64,000 bases of DNA from an uncultured Gammaproteobacteria bacterium (GTDB lineage Bacteria; Pseudomonadota; Gammaproteobacteria; Arenicellales; JAANXG01). The translations under genes were made by a program, and so were the position numbers. This document shows positions 34,204 to 43,782 of this stretch, piece after piece. Where the stretch lies: the NCBI GenBank assembly GCA_947259175.1, contig CAMYKW010000009.1, forward strand, positions 1 to 64,000. The letters run 5' to 3'. The notes under the pieces are model-generated. The model saw only the letters and a program-made list of their open reading frames with translations, ran no database searches and had not been told where the DNA came from. The stretch's first letter is position 1, and each line of letters begins with the position of its first letter.

Positions 34204-35055
34204 ATGAGCATTGACGAATTCGTGTTGCGCCATGAAGGATTGATCCGGATCGGATTCTTTCTCGGCGTGTTCGCGGTGATGGCGTGGTGGGAAGTCAACG
34301 CCCCACGCCGGCCGCTGTTGGTGTCCAAGCTGCGTCGCTGGATCAGCAACATCGGTATCGTTGTTCTGAATACGATTTTGCTGCGCTTGATTTTTCCGGC
34401 GGCGGCAATCGGCGCCGCGCTGTTCGCCGCCGCGCACGGTTGGGGGGTTCTCAACTACGCGTCGCTACCGGCTGCGCTCGAAGTGGCGTTGGCAGTCCTG
34501 GTCCTGGATCTCGCCATCTATCTTCAGCATGTGATGTTTCATGCCGTGCCGGCGCTTTGGCGTCTCCATCGGATGCATCACGCCGATCTCGATTTCGACG
34601 TTACCACCGGTGCCCGTTTTCATCCGATCGAGATCGTGTTATCCATGGGTATAAAGTTTGCGGTGATTTTCGCCCTGGGTCCGCCGGTGCTCGGTGTGTT
34701 GATATTCGAAGTGCTCCTCAATGCCACCGCCATGTTCAACCACTCCAATGTGCGTATGCCGGAAACGCTGGACGCCAGGCTGCGCTGGCTGGTGGTGACC
34801 CCCGACATGCACCGCGTGCATCATTCGGTGAAGCGTCATGAGACCAACAGCAATTTCGGATTCAACCTGCCGTGGTGGGACCGGTTGTTCGGCACCTACC
34901 GGGCGCAACCGGACGGCGGTCATACCGCCATGACCATCGGTCTCGATACGTTTCAAGACAGCCGCGTCTGTGCCGACCTGCCCGGCATGCTGTGGATCCC
35001 GTTTCGCCGAGATACCGGTGTCTACCCCATCGGGCGCAACCCGGATTCCACGTAG
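34204..35055 (+). CDS. Sterol desaturase/fatty acid hydroxylase-like membrane protein
   Basis: A 283-aa integral membrane di-iron protein. Hydrophobic helices alternate with His clusters: HVMFH near residue 103, HRMHH near 120, and HRVHHS near 205, with an additional FHPIE. These are the eight-histidine ligand pattern of the fatty acid hydroxylase superfamily. The substrate (lipid, sterol or carotenoid) is not readable. It follows the DUF302 gene closely. Confidence 0.88.
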   Translation: MSIDEFVLRHEGLIRIGFFLGVFAVMAWWEVNAPRRPLLVSKLRRWISNIGIVVLNTILLRLIFPAAAIGAALFAAAHGWGVLNYASLPAALEVALAVLVLDLAIYLQHVMFHAVPALWRLHRMHHADLDFDVTTGARFHPIEIVLSMGIKFAVIFALGPPVLGVLIFEVLLNATAMFNHSNVRMPETLDARLRWLVVTPDMHRVHHSVKRHETNSNFGFNLPWWDRLFGTYRAQPDGGHTAMTIGLDTFQDSRVCADLPGMLWIPFRRDTGVYPIGRNPDST

Positions 35056-35245
35056 TCGACGCAGAGTGTCGTTGCGATGCGTAGGGCGACGGTCCTGGCG
35101 ATTTGTCCTCGCATTACTTCGTCCCGTCGGCCCGGGATTCGGAACAGAGCTGAAGCGAGGGAAAATCCCCAGGACGCGCCGTGAATACACCCCCCAAGGC
35201 CCGGCGCCGGAGTCACCGCGGGGCTGGGTTGTTCGTGGACTTGAC

Positions 35246-35875
35246 TCAGGCCGGGACGTTCGGGTTCAGGCTGTAGGTGCCGGTGATGCTGGCCTGATCG
35301 AGGATATGACCGTCGATGGCGGTCAGTACGTCGCCGCCGGTGAAATCGCCATGCACCGGGCAGCGCTCGATGTCCAGTGCATAGACAGTAAACACGTACC
35401 GATGTCTGATGGCGTCGTTCCACGGCGGGCAGGGCCCGTCATAGCCGCAATACTTTCCCGACATATCGGCATCGCCTGCGAACCAATTCGTATAATCGTT
35501 GACACCGCGACGGGCGCCGCCGGGGCCGGGTGTCTGATCCTTTCCGCGCACGGTTACGCCGTCGGAATCGGTACCAGGCTCGATCTCGGCAACGGTTTTG
35601 GGAATGTCCACCAACACCCAGTGATAGAAGTCGGTGCGCGGCAGGTCAGCCGGTACCTCGCGCCCTTCCTGGTTGACGTCATCGGGTTTGCTCGGCACGT
35701 CCGGATCGACGCCGATTAACACGAAGGACTGGGTAGAGGCGGGCGCACCGTCCCAACTCAAGTGCGGGTTGCGGTTTAACGCCAGATCCACGTGGGATTC
35801 GGGGTCGGGTAAACAGAATGCAAACTCGCTCGGAATCGGTTGGTCGTTGGTAAAACTTTCGCTGTTGATCTGCAT
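35246..35875 (-). CDS. PEBP-family (YbhB/YbcL) protein
   Basis: A 209-aa phosphatidylethanolamine-binding-protein-like protein. The ligand-pocket motifs DPDVPSKPDD and FYHWVLVDIP and the bacterial signature YDGPCPPW are present. No signal peptide. AGGAGG lies 6 nt before the ATG. Ligand unknown; the family includes putative kinase inhibitors. It stands alone in the same orientation as the MscS gene but is separated from its 3' end by 77 nt. Confidence 0.9.
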   Translation of the reverse strand: MQINSESFTNDQPIPSEFAFCLPDPESHVDLALNRNPHLSWDGAPASTQSFVLIGVDPDVPSKPDDVNQEGREVPADLPRTDFYHWVLVDIPKTVAEIEPGTDSDGVTVRGKDQTPGPGGARRGVNDYTNWFAGDADMSGKYCGYDGPCPPWNDAIRHRYVFTVYALDIERCPVHGDFTGGDVLTAIDGHILDQASITGTYSLNPNVPA

Positions 35876-35952
35876 GATTGCCTCCTGTGGCGCTTCTTAG
35901 TCATAGGTTGTGAGCCCGTCATCACCGGCGGATTGATGATGAACACTCGCAG

Positions 35953-38499
35953 TCAGTCTTTGGGTTCGTGTTTTTCGACTCCAATCGCCGCCTGATCACC
36001 AGCGATGTTACGGTTGCGTGTCAGGCCGGTCGGCTGCCCAGCGGACGACGTGGCCCGATCGGCCGTGACGGCTTCTGCCGGATTCGGCTTGTTCCGGATA
36101 TGTACATCGCGCTGTGGAAATGGAATCTCGATGCCGGCCTCGTCCAATGCCTTCTTGATCGCGAAACGCAGGTCACTGGCGGTGCGCAGTCGTTGGTCGA
36201 TGTCGCGGATGTAAAACCGCAACTCGAAATCCAGCGAGCTGTTGCCGAACTCCCTGAAGATGACTTGCGGTAGCGGCCGTTTCAGCACTTCATCATTACC
36301 ATCCGCGCACTTCATTAGTACTTCGCGCACCCGCTCGGGATTTGAATCGTACGAGACTCCGACTGGAATAATTACGCGCCCGACTTTACTTTTGTGCATC
36401 CAGTTCATGACTTCCGTTGTCACGAGATTGCTGTTAGGCACGATCAGTGATGCGTTGTCGAAGGTCTGTATTTCCGTAGAAATCACATTAATCCGTTTGA
36501 CGTACCCCTCTTGGTTTCCTATCACAATCCAATCTCCGGATTTGATCGGGCGTTGAATCAGGAGGATGAGCCCCGAGACAAAATTGTTGACCGTGTGCTG
36601 AAGGCCAAAACCGATACCCACCGACAACGCACCGAAGATTATTGTCAGTTGGCTCAGGTTGAGACCGAGCACGGAAAATGTGACCAACACGGCAAGTACA
36701 ATGCCGACATACCCGACACCGGAGGTCAGTGCATCACGCACACCGATGTCGAGACTGGTCTGCACCAGAATGCGGTTGGAGAGCAATCGCTGCACCAGGC
36801 GGACGCCGATTGACAGAAGCACAAAGACAATAATGGCGATTCCAATGTTGAAAATAGAAAATTCGAAATCGCCGACCTCGATGCCGTCCGCAAGACCGGC
36901 AAAGATCGGTCTCACTTCCGTCCAGGGCATCCCCCATGTCAACAGAGTTGATATGGCCGTCACTAGCAACAACAACACATCCGCGAGCAGCACTACCCAG
37001 AATTCCAGCCGCGCGGCGCCGGCGTTGCCCAAACCCAGCCGCTGCCGCACCCAGGCGCCCAAAGCGTTACCCTCCGATGTAGCCTGTTTCGCTCCCGCGC
37101 CAATCAAACCATGAATCAACCACGCGATTCCGAATAAAGCCAGGGTCCATACGATGCGTTTCGATACGAACAGACCGAAATTGAGGTAACCGAATACGCC
37201 GGCGATCACACTGATGACGAGCCCGGCGCGCGCCAGCACGAACAGTAAGCCGTATCTCATAGAGGGCATACTTTCGGAAGGCGGATCGGTGCTGGCATCG
37301 ACAAAACGCCAATTGCGCGACCGCAACACGTTGAATACCAGCGAGCTCAGTACGAGCAATGCGCCCATGCCCACTACTGCCGATAATTCGGCCGGCGCCC
37401 TTATCCCGGTAAGCCGCTTGACGAGCAGCGGCTCCACGATCGCCACTCCGCTGACCGCCAGCACCGAATGAACCAATAATGCGACCCCGGCGAACAACCA
37501 CAGCGCACGGTCAAGCTGCATGGCTGCGTCGTTGGTAAAGTTTGTCATGCGCCACTGCCGGCGACGCGGCGCGAGAACGACCGCGGACAATCCAGTGACG
37601 ACTACAAATTGCAGGCCGGCGATGGACAGCCTGTTCACGAGTGATCTGAATTCTTGACCCAGTGCCAGGATGTGCAAGATAGAAAAGGTAAGCGCCAATA
37701 TACACACGACCGGCAACAGTACCCGGGCGGTGCTTTCTACCAGGGCGGCGATCAGTTGTTGGTGTGCAGCGGGATCCCGGATGTCCGGGTCGCGTCCATG
37801 AGCTCGCAACAGCCTTTGGTGCGAGACCCACCAGAACGTAAGGACGACGATAATGGTCAGCAACGCCAGTGCGATGCGTGTGCCTAGATGGGGGGTGAGG
37901 TCTTGCTGCGACCACCACTGAATCCCGTCACCGCCCAATTCTTGAAGTCGTCCCGGAATTTGGCTGAACGCTGTCGCGACTACGCCCGGTGAGAACGGAG
38001 GCGGTGAACGTTGGCTGAGGAGTCGCGCCAGGGTCACTAACTCGGCGTCGGCGATCTGCCGCAATATTCCGGCGGCCCGCACCAGGACCAAAGCACTTTG
38101 CTTGATGCGACCGTCCAAGCGGGCGGTCTGCTCGCCGAGTGTGCTGCGCTTTGCCCTTACGTCGTCGGATTCCGGTGGCTCGCCCTCCTTCGGCGGCGGG
38201 CCCAGGGCGTTGAGCAGCCTGGTGTACTTGGCGAGTTCCAGTTCCGCCCGTTCCCGGGTTTCCTGGGCGGACTCCCGGACCACGGTGATGTTTTGCATCA
38301 GTGGTTCGATTTCGCGTTTACCCAGCCGTGGCGCCGCTAGTGCGCGTTCGGTGAAATCAAGCACGTCGTTCCAGCGCGCGTGCAAGTCCTCGAAGCGAGT
38401 CTCGGCCTCGTCCCCCGGTACTGCCGGCATCGCAGGCGCGATCGGCGCCAGAGCGCCCAGGAGGCACATCACCAGTCGTTTAATCGTCAGCGACCGCAT
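35953..38499 (-). CDS. Large MscS-family mechanosensitive channel
   Basis: An 848-aa inner-membrane channel of the MscK/KefA-like type. A signal peptide (MRSLTIKRLV... to MPAVPG) precedes a periplasmic coiled-coil-like domain (about residues 25-190), many hydrophobic segments and a C-terminal MscS core with GLQHTVNNFVSGLILL followed by a beta domain (SGDWIVIGNQEGYVKRI). ATG 38499 is preferred as it opens the signal peptide; an upstream in-frame ATG exists at 38607. Such channels release ions on osmotic downshock. The gene is divergent from the cyclic-nucleotide-binding protein. Confidence 0.87.
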   Translation of the reverse strand: MRSLTIKRLVMCLLGALAPIAPAMPAVPGDEAETRFEDLHARWNDVLDFTERALAAPRLGKREIEPLMQNITVVRESAQETRERAELELAKYTRLLNALGPPPKEGEPPESDDVRAKRSTLGEQTARLDGRIKQSALVLVRAAGILRQIADAELVTLARLLSQRSPPPFSPGVVATAFSQIPGRLQELGGDGIQWWSQQDLTPHLGTRIALALLTIIVVLTFWWVSHQRLLRAHGRDPDIRDPAAHQQLIAALVESTARVLLPVVCILALTFSILHILALGQEFRSLVNRLSIAGLQFVVVTGLSAVVLAPRRRQWRMTNFTNDAAMQLDRALWLFAGVALLVHSVLAVSGVAIVEPLLVKRLTGIRAPAELSAVVGMGALLVLSSLVFNVLRSRNWRFVDASTDPPSESMPSMRYGLLFVLARAGLVISVIAGVFGYLNFGLFVSKRIVWTLALFGIAWLIHGLIGAGAKQATSEGNALGAWVRQRLGLGNAGAARLEFWVVLLADVLLLLVTAISTLLTWGMPWTEVRPIFAGLADGIEVGDFEFSIFNIGIAIIVFVLLSIGVRLVQRLLSNRILVQTSLDIGVRDALTSGVGYVGIVLAVLVTFSVLGLNLSQLTIIFGALSVGIGFGLQHTVNNFVSGLILLIQRPIKSGDWIVIGNQEGYVKRINVISTEIQTFDNASLIVPNSNLVTTEVMNWMHKSKVGRVIIPVGVSYDSNPERVREVLMKCADGNDEVLKRPLPQVIFREFGNSSLDFELRFYIRDIDQRLRTASDLRFAIKKALDEAGIEIPFPQRDVHIRNKPNPAEAVTADRATSSAGQPTGLTRNRNIAGDQAAIGVEKHEPKD

Positions 38500-38646
38500 T
38501 TCGTCTTTCAGTTGGCGGATCAGGGTGTCAGGAATGGCGTGAATATTGTAACCTGTGCGCAGCATACGAGTCGGGAAAAGGTTGATCTGGAGGATTCGCC
38601 ATGTCAACCTTGAAGCTCTGTTAGTTGCTTATCGGGGACAGGCATT

Positions 38647-39111
38647 GTGACGCTGACCGCTGAAGCGCAGGTACTGGGAAACATTCCGTTGTTCGCGAAG
38701 TTGCCGCCAGCGAAGCTGAAATTGCTGGCTTTCACCAGTGAGGCTGTCACGTTCATTGACGGTGAGGAGTTGTTTCACGCCGGTGACCAATCCGACTGCG
38801 CTTACGTTGTGATCGATGGAGAAGTGGAAGTGTTTACCCACAGCGATGCCGACAAAGCCAGCTTCGTGCTCGGAAAGAACGAGCTGATCGGTGAAATGGG
38901 CGTCCTGAACAATGCACCGCGATCCGCGACCATCCGCGCGAAAGGACAAGTGCGCGTGCTTCGTGTGACCAGCGAGACTTTGTTGAAACTACTGTCGGAG
39001 AACGCAGAGATTGCGCTTGATGTCATGCGGTTGTTGAGCGACCGACTGGCGAATACCCTGCATAAGTACGAAGAATCACAAGCTAAGTTGAAGCAGTACG
39101 AAGACCTGTGA
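38647..39111 (+). CDS. Single-domain cyclic-nucleotide-binding protein
   Basis: A 154-aa protein made of one cNMP-binding domain. The phosphate-binding cassette LIGEMGVLNNAPRSATIRA keeps the Glu and Arg that bind cyclic nucleotide. No DNA-binding helix-turn-helix follows; instead the C terminus is a probable coiled coil (HKYEESQAKLKQYED). The start is GTG. It sits about 750 nt from a class III cyclase gene that faces it, with an HD gene between. A cAMP-binding adaptor is possible. Confidence 0.87.
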   Translation: MTLTAEAQVLGNIPLFAKLPPAKLKLLAFTSEAVTFIDGEELFHAGDQSDCAYVVIDGEVEVFTHSDADKASFVLGKNELIGEMGVLNNAPRSATIRAKGQVRVLRVTSETLLKLLSENAEIALDVMRLLSDRLANTLHKYEESQAKLKQYEDL

Positions 39112-39203
39112 GAGCGGGCGCAAGGCTGCTCCCGGTGTTAAAACCAAGGGACTTTCGATGTTTGCGGAAGGCGGCGGTGATTCCCGCGAGTCGGTATTGA
39201 GAA

Positions 39204-39845
39204 GTGGACGAAATCATGCAGCAGCGATTCGTTTCCTTATGGGCACGCTGTGTTCCCGACTCGGGGGCGCGGCGTGCCGGAGATGTATACCGCAAGCTGC
39301 ATGCGCTCTACCAACATCCCGGTCGCTACTATCACGACCTGAACCACATCCGCGCCTGTCTGCGGCACATCGACGCGGTGGGCAGTCGGCTGAATCACCC
39401 GGATGCGGTGGAGATGGCGTTGTGGTTTCATGACGTGATCTACGAGCCCGGTGCACAAGACAACGAGCGCCGCAGCGCCGAATTTTTCACGGAAATCGCG
39501 GTCACGGTCGCCGACGTGGGTTTTGCGGATGAAGTGAGTGGTTTAATCATGATGACCGTCCATCCCAGCACACCCCGGACCTTGGATGAAAAATTCACCG
39601 TGGATATAGATCTTGCAAGCTTCGGTTTGCCGTGGGAGGAATTTGCGAGCCTGGGGGAGTTGGTGAGAAAGGAATTTCCGCATTCTTCAGACCGGGACTT
39701 CGAGGCACGTCAACTCCGGTTTTTCGAAATGCTGACCCGGCAGCGCTATTTCTACTTTACCGATTTCTTTCGTTCCCGTTTCGAGGCTAATGCGCAGGCC
39801 AATCTGCGGCGTAGAATCGCGCAACTAGAAAGCGGCATTACGTAG
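39204..39845 (+). CDS. HD-domain metal-dependent phosphohydrolase-like protein
   Basis: A 213-aa HD-superfamily protein of the COG4339 group. YYHDLNHIRACL gives the first His-Asp, WFHDVIYEPGAQDNERRSA the second HD, and DIDLASFG a further aspartate. The start is GTG at 39204, with ATG 39216 as an alternative. A nucleotide or phosphoester substrate is likely from the fold but unknown. It lies 92 nt after the cNMP-binding gene and is convergent with the cyclase gene. Confidence 0.85.
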   Translation: MDEIMQQRFVSLWARCVPDSGARRAGDVYRKLHALYQHPGRYYHDLNHIRACLRHIDAVGSRLNHPDAVEMALWFHDVIYEPGAQDNERRSAEFFTEIAVTVADVGFADEVSGLIMMTVHPSTPRTLDEKFTVDIDLASFGLPWEEFASLGELVRKEFPHSSDRDFEARQLRFFEMLTRQRYFYFTDFFRSRFEANAQANLRRRIAQLESGIT

Positions 39846-39861
39846 CGAAAAAGCCGTTCGG

Positions 39862-41211
39862 TCAGTGGTCGCTTGGTGTGTCGGCATTCACTGAGAAAAT
39901 GGTGGTGTCGGCTTGCCTCCCGCGCACTTTAACGGCGCCGATTCTTGTAAACGAGAAGCGATCGGCGCCGGCGAGTTGACACGTAGTTTCCGATACCAAT
40001 ATCCGCGTTCCGTACTGCTTATTGAGTTGTTCCAAACGCGCCGCCAGGTTTACGTCATCACCTAAGACTGTGTAACTCAATCGATCGCTGGTGCCTACCA
40101 ATCCGCCTACGACAATACCGGTGTTCACGCCGATACGGGAGCGAAAACTTATACCGTCACCGAAAGTACGGCGGCCCAGGACGCTTTGAATGGCTATCGC
40201 GGCTCGCACTGCGTTGGCGGCATGGTCCGGATCGGCCTTGGGCAGGTTGAAGCTGGCCAGGATGGCATCGCCCTGAAATTGATTTATTACGCCGCCAAAC
40301 TGCTCGATGGGTTCGGCGACAGCAGTGCAAAAGTCATTAAGCGTGTTGATCAATTCCGTCGGTGACATGTTCTCGCAAAGCGTCGTGAAGTTTTCCACAT
40401 CCGCAAACAGCACTGTTGTCTGTCGAACCTCGCCTTCGCCGGCGATCATCTCGTGATCCGATGACTTGAGTTGTTGAGCGATCTCGGTAGGAACAAATCG
40501 CGACAGGTCGCGTGCCACGGTTCCCTCCACAACGGATTGCACCAGCAGGCCGCGGGCGCGATGCAGCGCAATGGCCAGGATCGTGGTTACCATCAGGATG
40601 GAGATCACTTTATCGAACTCGGCGCCCAGCAGCATGCTGTTGGAAGTCATATATTGCACATAGTCCCGCGTGACCATGTCGCCCTGGGCGTCGTACACCA
40701 CTACGTAGAGCATCATCAGCAGCCAACCGGCGGCGGCAACGGCGCCGGCGGTGACGACGAATCCGGCTTCGAATCGAAGCGCCCTTAATGAAATGAATAT
40801 GAACACATACAACAAGGTGGGTGCCTTGAGGTAGAACGATGGCGGCTGACCGTATTGGATGTGAAAAGTCCAGATCAACCCGAACAGCAAAGCGATGTCG
40901 ACCACTACCGAGACATAGAGCAGCCAGTCCGGCAGTCTACGACGGTGCGCCAACGCCAGCCTGACCACGGTGAACAAAAGGTACGCGCTCAAAACCCACG
41001 GTACCGGTGCAAACTCCGCCTCCTCGCCGAAGGTCTTGGGGGCCAAGGTGTACAACGCGGCAAAAACCGTGACAACGCCGAGCTGAATCCATCCTATCAG
41101 CACCTCGCTGGAATCCTGCTGCATGCGAATGGCTGCGGCTAAGCGGGGCGGCATTTTCCGGTTTCGCGCGCTGAATGCCGGGAAAAAATGATTGCGAAGT
41201 TTGGCTGACAT
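39862..41211 (-). CDS. Membrane class III adenylate/guanylate cyclase
   Basis: A 449-aa protein with about six hydrophobic helices (residues 35-235), an amphipathic linker and a catalytic domain. D271 (LFADVENF) and D315 (QGDAI) bind metal; N388 and R392 (DDVNLAARLE) stabilise the transition state. Q311 occupies the position where adenylate cyclases carry the purine-selecting lysine (K-x-x-GD), and T381 takes the place of the paired aspartate, so nucleotide specificity is uncertain. A good AGGAAAA precedes the ATG. It faces the HD gene and is divergent from the glycosyltransferases. Confidence 0.9.
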   Translation of the reverse strand: MSAKLRNHFFPAFSARNRKMPPRLAAAIRMQQDSSEVLIGWIQLGVVTVFAALYTLAPKTFGEEAEFAPVPWVLSAYLLFTVVRLALAHRRRLPDWLLYVSVVVDIALLFGLIWTFHIQYGQPPSFYLKAPTLLYVFIFISLRALRFEAGFVVTAGAVAAAGWLLMMLYVVVYDAQGDMVTRDYVQYMTSNSMLLGAEFDKVISILMVTTILAIALHRARGLLVQSVVEGTVARDLSRFVPTEIAQQLKSSDHEMIAGEGEVRQTTVLFADVENFTTLCENMSPTELINTLNDFCTAVAEPIEQFGGVINQFQGDAILASFNLPKADPDHAANAVRAAIAIQSVLGRRTFGDGISFRSRIGVNTGIVVGGLVGTSDRLSYTVLGDDVNLAARLEQLNKQYGTRILVSETTCQLAGADRFSFTRIGAVKVRGRQADTTIFSVNADTPSDH

Positions 41212-41362
41212 ACCGGTTTTCCTGTATCGATTTCAGGCGAAGGACTGTGTGGGTTGATGTTATATAGACTGCATTGAGGGGGCAAAGTGCGCGGAAATAG
41301 TGCGCCCGATACGCAGGCGATGTAATATGTGTTGAGTTACACGCCCCTGGGGGAGAACTGCA

Positions 41363-42595
41363 ATGAGTGAGCGCTTGAACGGAGGTCGGGTACTCATATA
41401 CAGCCACGATACTTTCGGTCTTGGCCACCTTCGCCGATGCCGGGCGATCGCTCATTCGCTGGTTGAAAGATATAAAGGGCTTTCGGTGCTAATTCTGTCC
41501 GGTTCGCCCATCATCGGAAGCTTCGACTATCGGGCGCGCGTTGATTTTGTGCGCATACCCGGCGTCATCAAGCTCCACAACGGCAAATACACTTCGCTGG
41601 GGCTGCATATCGATCTGGAGCAAACCTTGGCTATGCGCTCCTCGATCATCCATCATACCGCTAAGATTTTCGACCCCGATCTGTTCCTGGTCGACAAGGA
41701 GCCCTTGGGGCTTGGTGGAGAGGTTCTGGGAACTTTACAGCTCCTGCAGCAGCGGGACACCGTGACCGTGCTTGGTCTGCGGGATGTCATGGATGAGCCG
41801 GTCTTGCTGCGGCGTGAATGGCAGCGAAAACGCGCACTGCCGGCATTGCAGGATCTTTACAATGAGATATGGGTGTATGGTTTGGAACAACTGGGCGAGC
41901 CGCTGACCGGTCTGAGTGTTCCGCCTTCGGTGCAGGCCAAGATGATCTATACCGGCTACCTGCGTCGAGATTCCCCGAAAGGACGGATGTTGCCGTCGGT
42001 GGAGATGACTGAACCGTATTTATTGGTCACTGCTGGCGGCGGCGGTGACGGTGAGGAAATGATAGACTGGGTGCTGCGTGCGTATGAGCACGACGCCGAT
42101 TTGCCCTTTTCCGCACTGTTGGTTCTGGGTCCTTTCATGTCCCCCGCGCGACAACGGGCATTCCAACTCCGAGCGAATGACTTGCCGAACGTGCAAACCC
42201 TGGAGTTCGATAATCACATCGAGCTGCTCATGGAGAAGGCGATCGGTGTGGTTGCCATGGGTGGTTACAACACCTTTTGCGAGATCCTGAGCCTGAACAA
42301 AAGGGCGTTACTGGTCCCGCGCACGCGGCCAAGAAAAGAACAACTGATTCGCGCACGCCGCGCCCAGCAACTCGGAGTCGCCAAGATGCTCATAGGCAGC
42401 GGGGACCGTGACTGGAGGGTCATGGCCCGGGCGCTTCGCGAACTGCTTAGTCAACCGCTCCCATCGGAAGTGGTGATCCCCGGAATTCTCGATGGTTTGG
42501 CAACCATCGGCGACCGCGTGGAGTGGTGGGTGGCGAATCGGCGCAAACCATCCACTGCATTGCGCTCGAATATGTCCCTGGGTGCGCCGCAGTAG
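41363..42595 (+). CDS. Predicted glycosyltransferase (COG4671-like)
   Basis: A 410-aa GT-B-type protein. The N terminus VLIYSHDTFGLGHLRRCRAIAHSL is typical of COG4671 and related MurG-like enzymes, with the acceptor-side GHLRR loop. The C-terminal half contains VTAGGGGDGEEMID and GGYNTFCEILSLNKRALLVPR, the nucleotide-sugar-binding region. No membrane segment. A GGGGGAG lies before the ATG. A second homologous gene follows within 7 nt, suggesting a tandem pair acting on one glycan. Donor and acceptor are unknown. Confidence 0.85.
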   Translation: MSERLNGGRVLIYSHDTFGLGHLRRCRAIAHSLVERYKGLSVLILSGSPIIGSFDYRARVDFVRIPGVIKLHNGKYTSLGLHIDLEQTLAMRSSIIHHTAKIFDPDLFLVDKEPLGLGGEVLGTLQLLQQRDTVTVLGLRDVMDEPVLLRREWQRKRALPALQDLYNEIWVYGLEQLGEPLTGLSVPPSVQAKMIYTGYLRRDSPKGRMLPSVEMTEPYLLVTAGGGGDGEEMIDWVLRAYEHDADLPFSALLVLGPFMSPARQRAFQLRANDLPNVQTLEFDNHIELLMEKAIGVVAMGGYNTFCEILSLNKRALLVPRTRPRKEQLIRARRAQQLGVAKMLIGSGDRDWRVMARALRELLSQPLPSEVVIPGILDGLATIGDRVEWWVANRRKPSTALRSNMSLGAPQ

Positions 42596-42602
42596 GTCAT
42601 CC

Positions 42603-43763
42603 TTGCCCGGAGTTTCAATCGAGGCAGCAACCTCCGGGGTGCGGGTTCTAATTTATGTGCAGCACTTGTTGGGAACCGGTCACCTGAGACGTAGCGCGCT
42701 GCTGGCGCAGGGGCTTGCAGCGGCCGGTATGCGTGTGGAACTGATATCCGGGGGCTTACCGGCACCCCATCTGCCTCACCCCGTAGTCCAATTGCCGCCG
42801 GTTCGCTGTGCAGCGGGTGATTTCACGCTGCTGCTTGATGAGGCTGGATCGCCCGTTTCGGACGCATGGCGGTCCCGGCGGCGCCGATGTTTGTTGAATC
42901 GTTTCGCCGCGTACCAGCCTCATGCCCTGATCGTCGAGACTTTTCCCTTCGGCCGCAGGCAGATGGATTTCGAACTCGTACCTTTGATAAAAAACGCCGC
43001 CGCCGCGGAACCTCGGCCCGTCGTCGTTTCCTCGGTGCGGGATGTGTTGCAAAAACGACGGCCGCAAAGGGTGATGGAAGCCGCCTCGCTGCTGAATGAA
43101 TATTTCGATAAGGTATTGGTGCATGGTGACCCGTCATTTATCGGATTCGATGAAACGTTTCCCATGGCTGATGACATTCGAGACAAGATCGTCTATACCG
43201 GTTACATCGCCGAAGGTGTGCGCACGGATCAGCCGCAGGGCACCGACGGAGAGAACGAAGTTCTGGTGTCCGCCGGCGGTGGCGCTGTAAGTAAACACCT
43301 GATGTCGACGGCGCTGCAAGCGCGGCGGCTGTCCGCACTGAGTACACATCGCTGGCGTTTTCTGGTTGGACCCGGACTGTCAGCGCGGGATATTCGGGAG
43401 TTGGAGGCGCATGCGGAACGCGACGTGATTGTCGAATCGGTGCGATCAGATTTTGCCGACTTATTGAGGCGTTGCAAGGTCTCGGTGTCCCAGGGAGGTT
43501 ACAACACGGTCGTGGACGTTTTACGCGCCGGCGCGCGCGCGGTGATCGTGCCGTTCTCCAGAGGAGGCGAAACCGAGCAGACGTTCCGCGCCGGACGGCT
43601 GCATGAACGTGGGTACGCGTGGGTCGTCGATGAAGCGGCGCTGACACCAAAATCGTTGGCTGCGGCCATTGATCGCGCGTCGCTCATGAAGTCCGCGGAG
43701 GCTCCCATCGACATGAACGGCGCCGCCAACAGCGCCAGACAGATCGCGGCTGCGCTGGCATGA
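42603..43763 (+). CDS. Second predicted glycosyltransferase, paralogue of the upstream gene
   Basis: A 386-aa GT-B-like protein similar in layout to the gene before it: RVLIYVQHLLGTGHLRRSALLAQGL at the N terminus, VSAGGGAVSKHLMS in the second half and GGYNTVVDVLRAGARAVIVPFSRGGETEQ near the C terminus. Start is uncertain: TTG 42603 with AGGT 5 nt upstream is taken here, but GTG 42639 directly before RVLIY is equally possible. It shares GHLRR and GGYNT with its neighbour, indicating an old duplication. Confidence 0.82.
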   Translation: MPGVSIEAATSGVRVLIYVQHLLGTGHLRRSALLAQGLAAAGMRVELISGGLPAPHLPHPVVQLPPVRCAAGDFTLLLDEAGSPVSDAWRSRRRRCLLNRFAAYQPHALIVETFPFGRRQMDFELVPLIKNAAAAEPRPVVVSSVRDVLQKRRPQRVMEAASLLNEYFDKVLVHGDPSFIGFDETFPMADDIRDKIVYTGYIAEGVRTDQPQGTDGENEVLVSAGGGAVSKHLMSTALQARRLSALSTHRWRFLVGPGLSARDIRELEAHAERDVIVESVRSDFADLLRRCKVSVSQGGYNTVVDVLRAGARAVIVPFSRGGETEQTFRAGRLHERGYAWVVDEAALTPKSLAAAIDRASLMKSAEAPIDMNGAANSARQIAAALA

Positions 43764-43782
43764 TGCCCCGGCAGTTGCGTGC

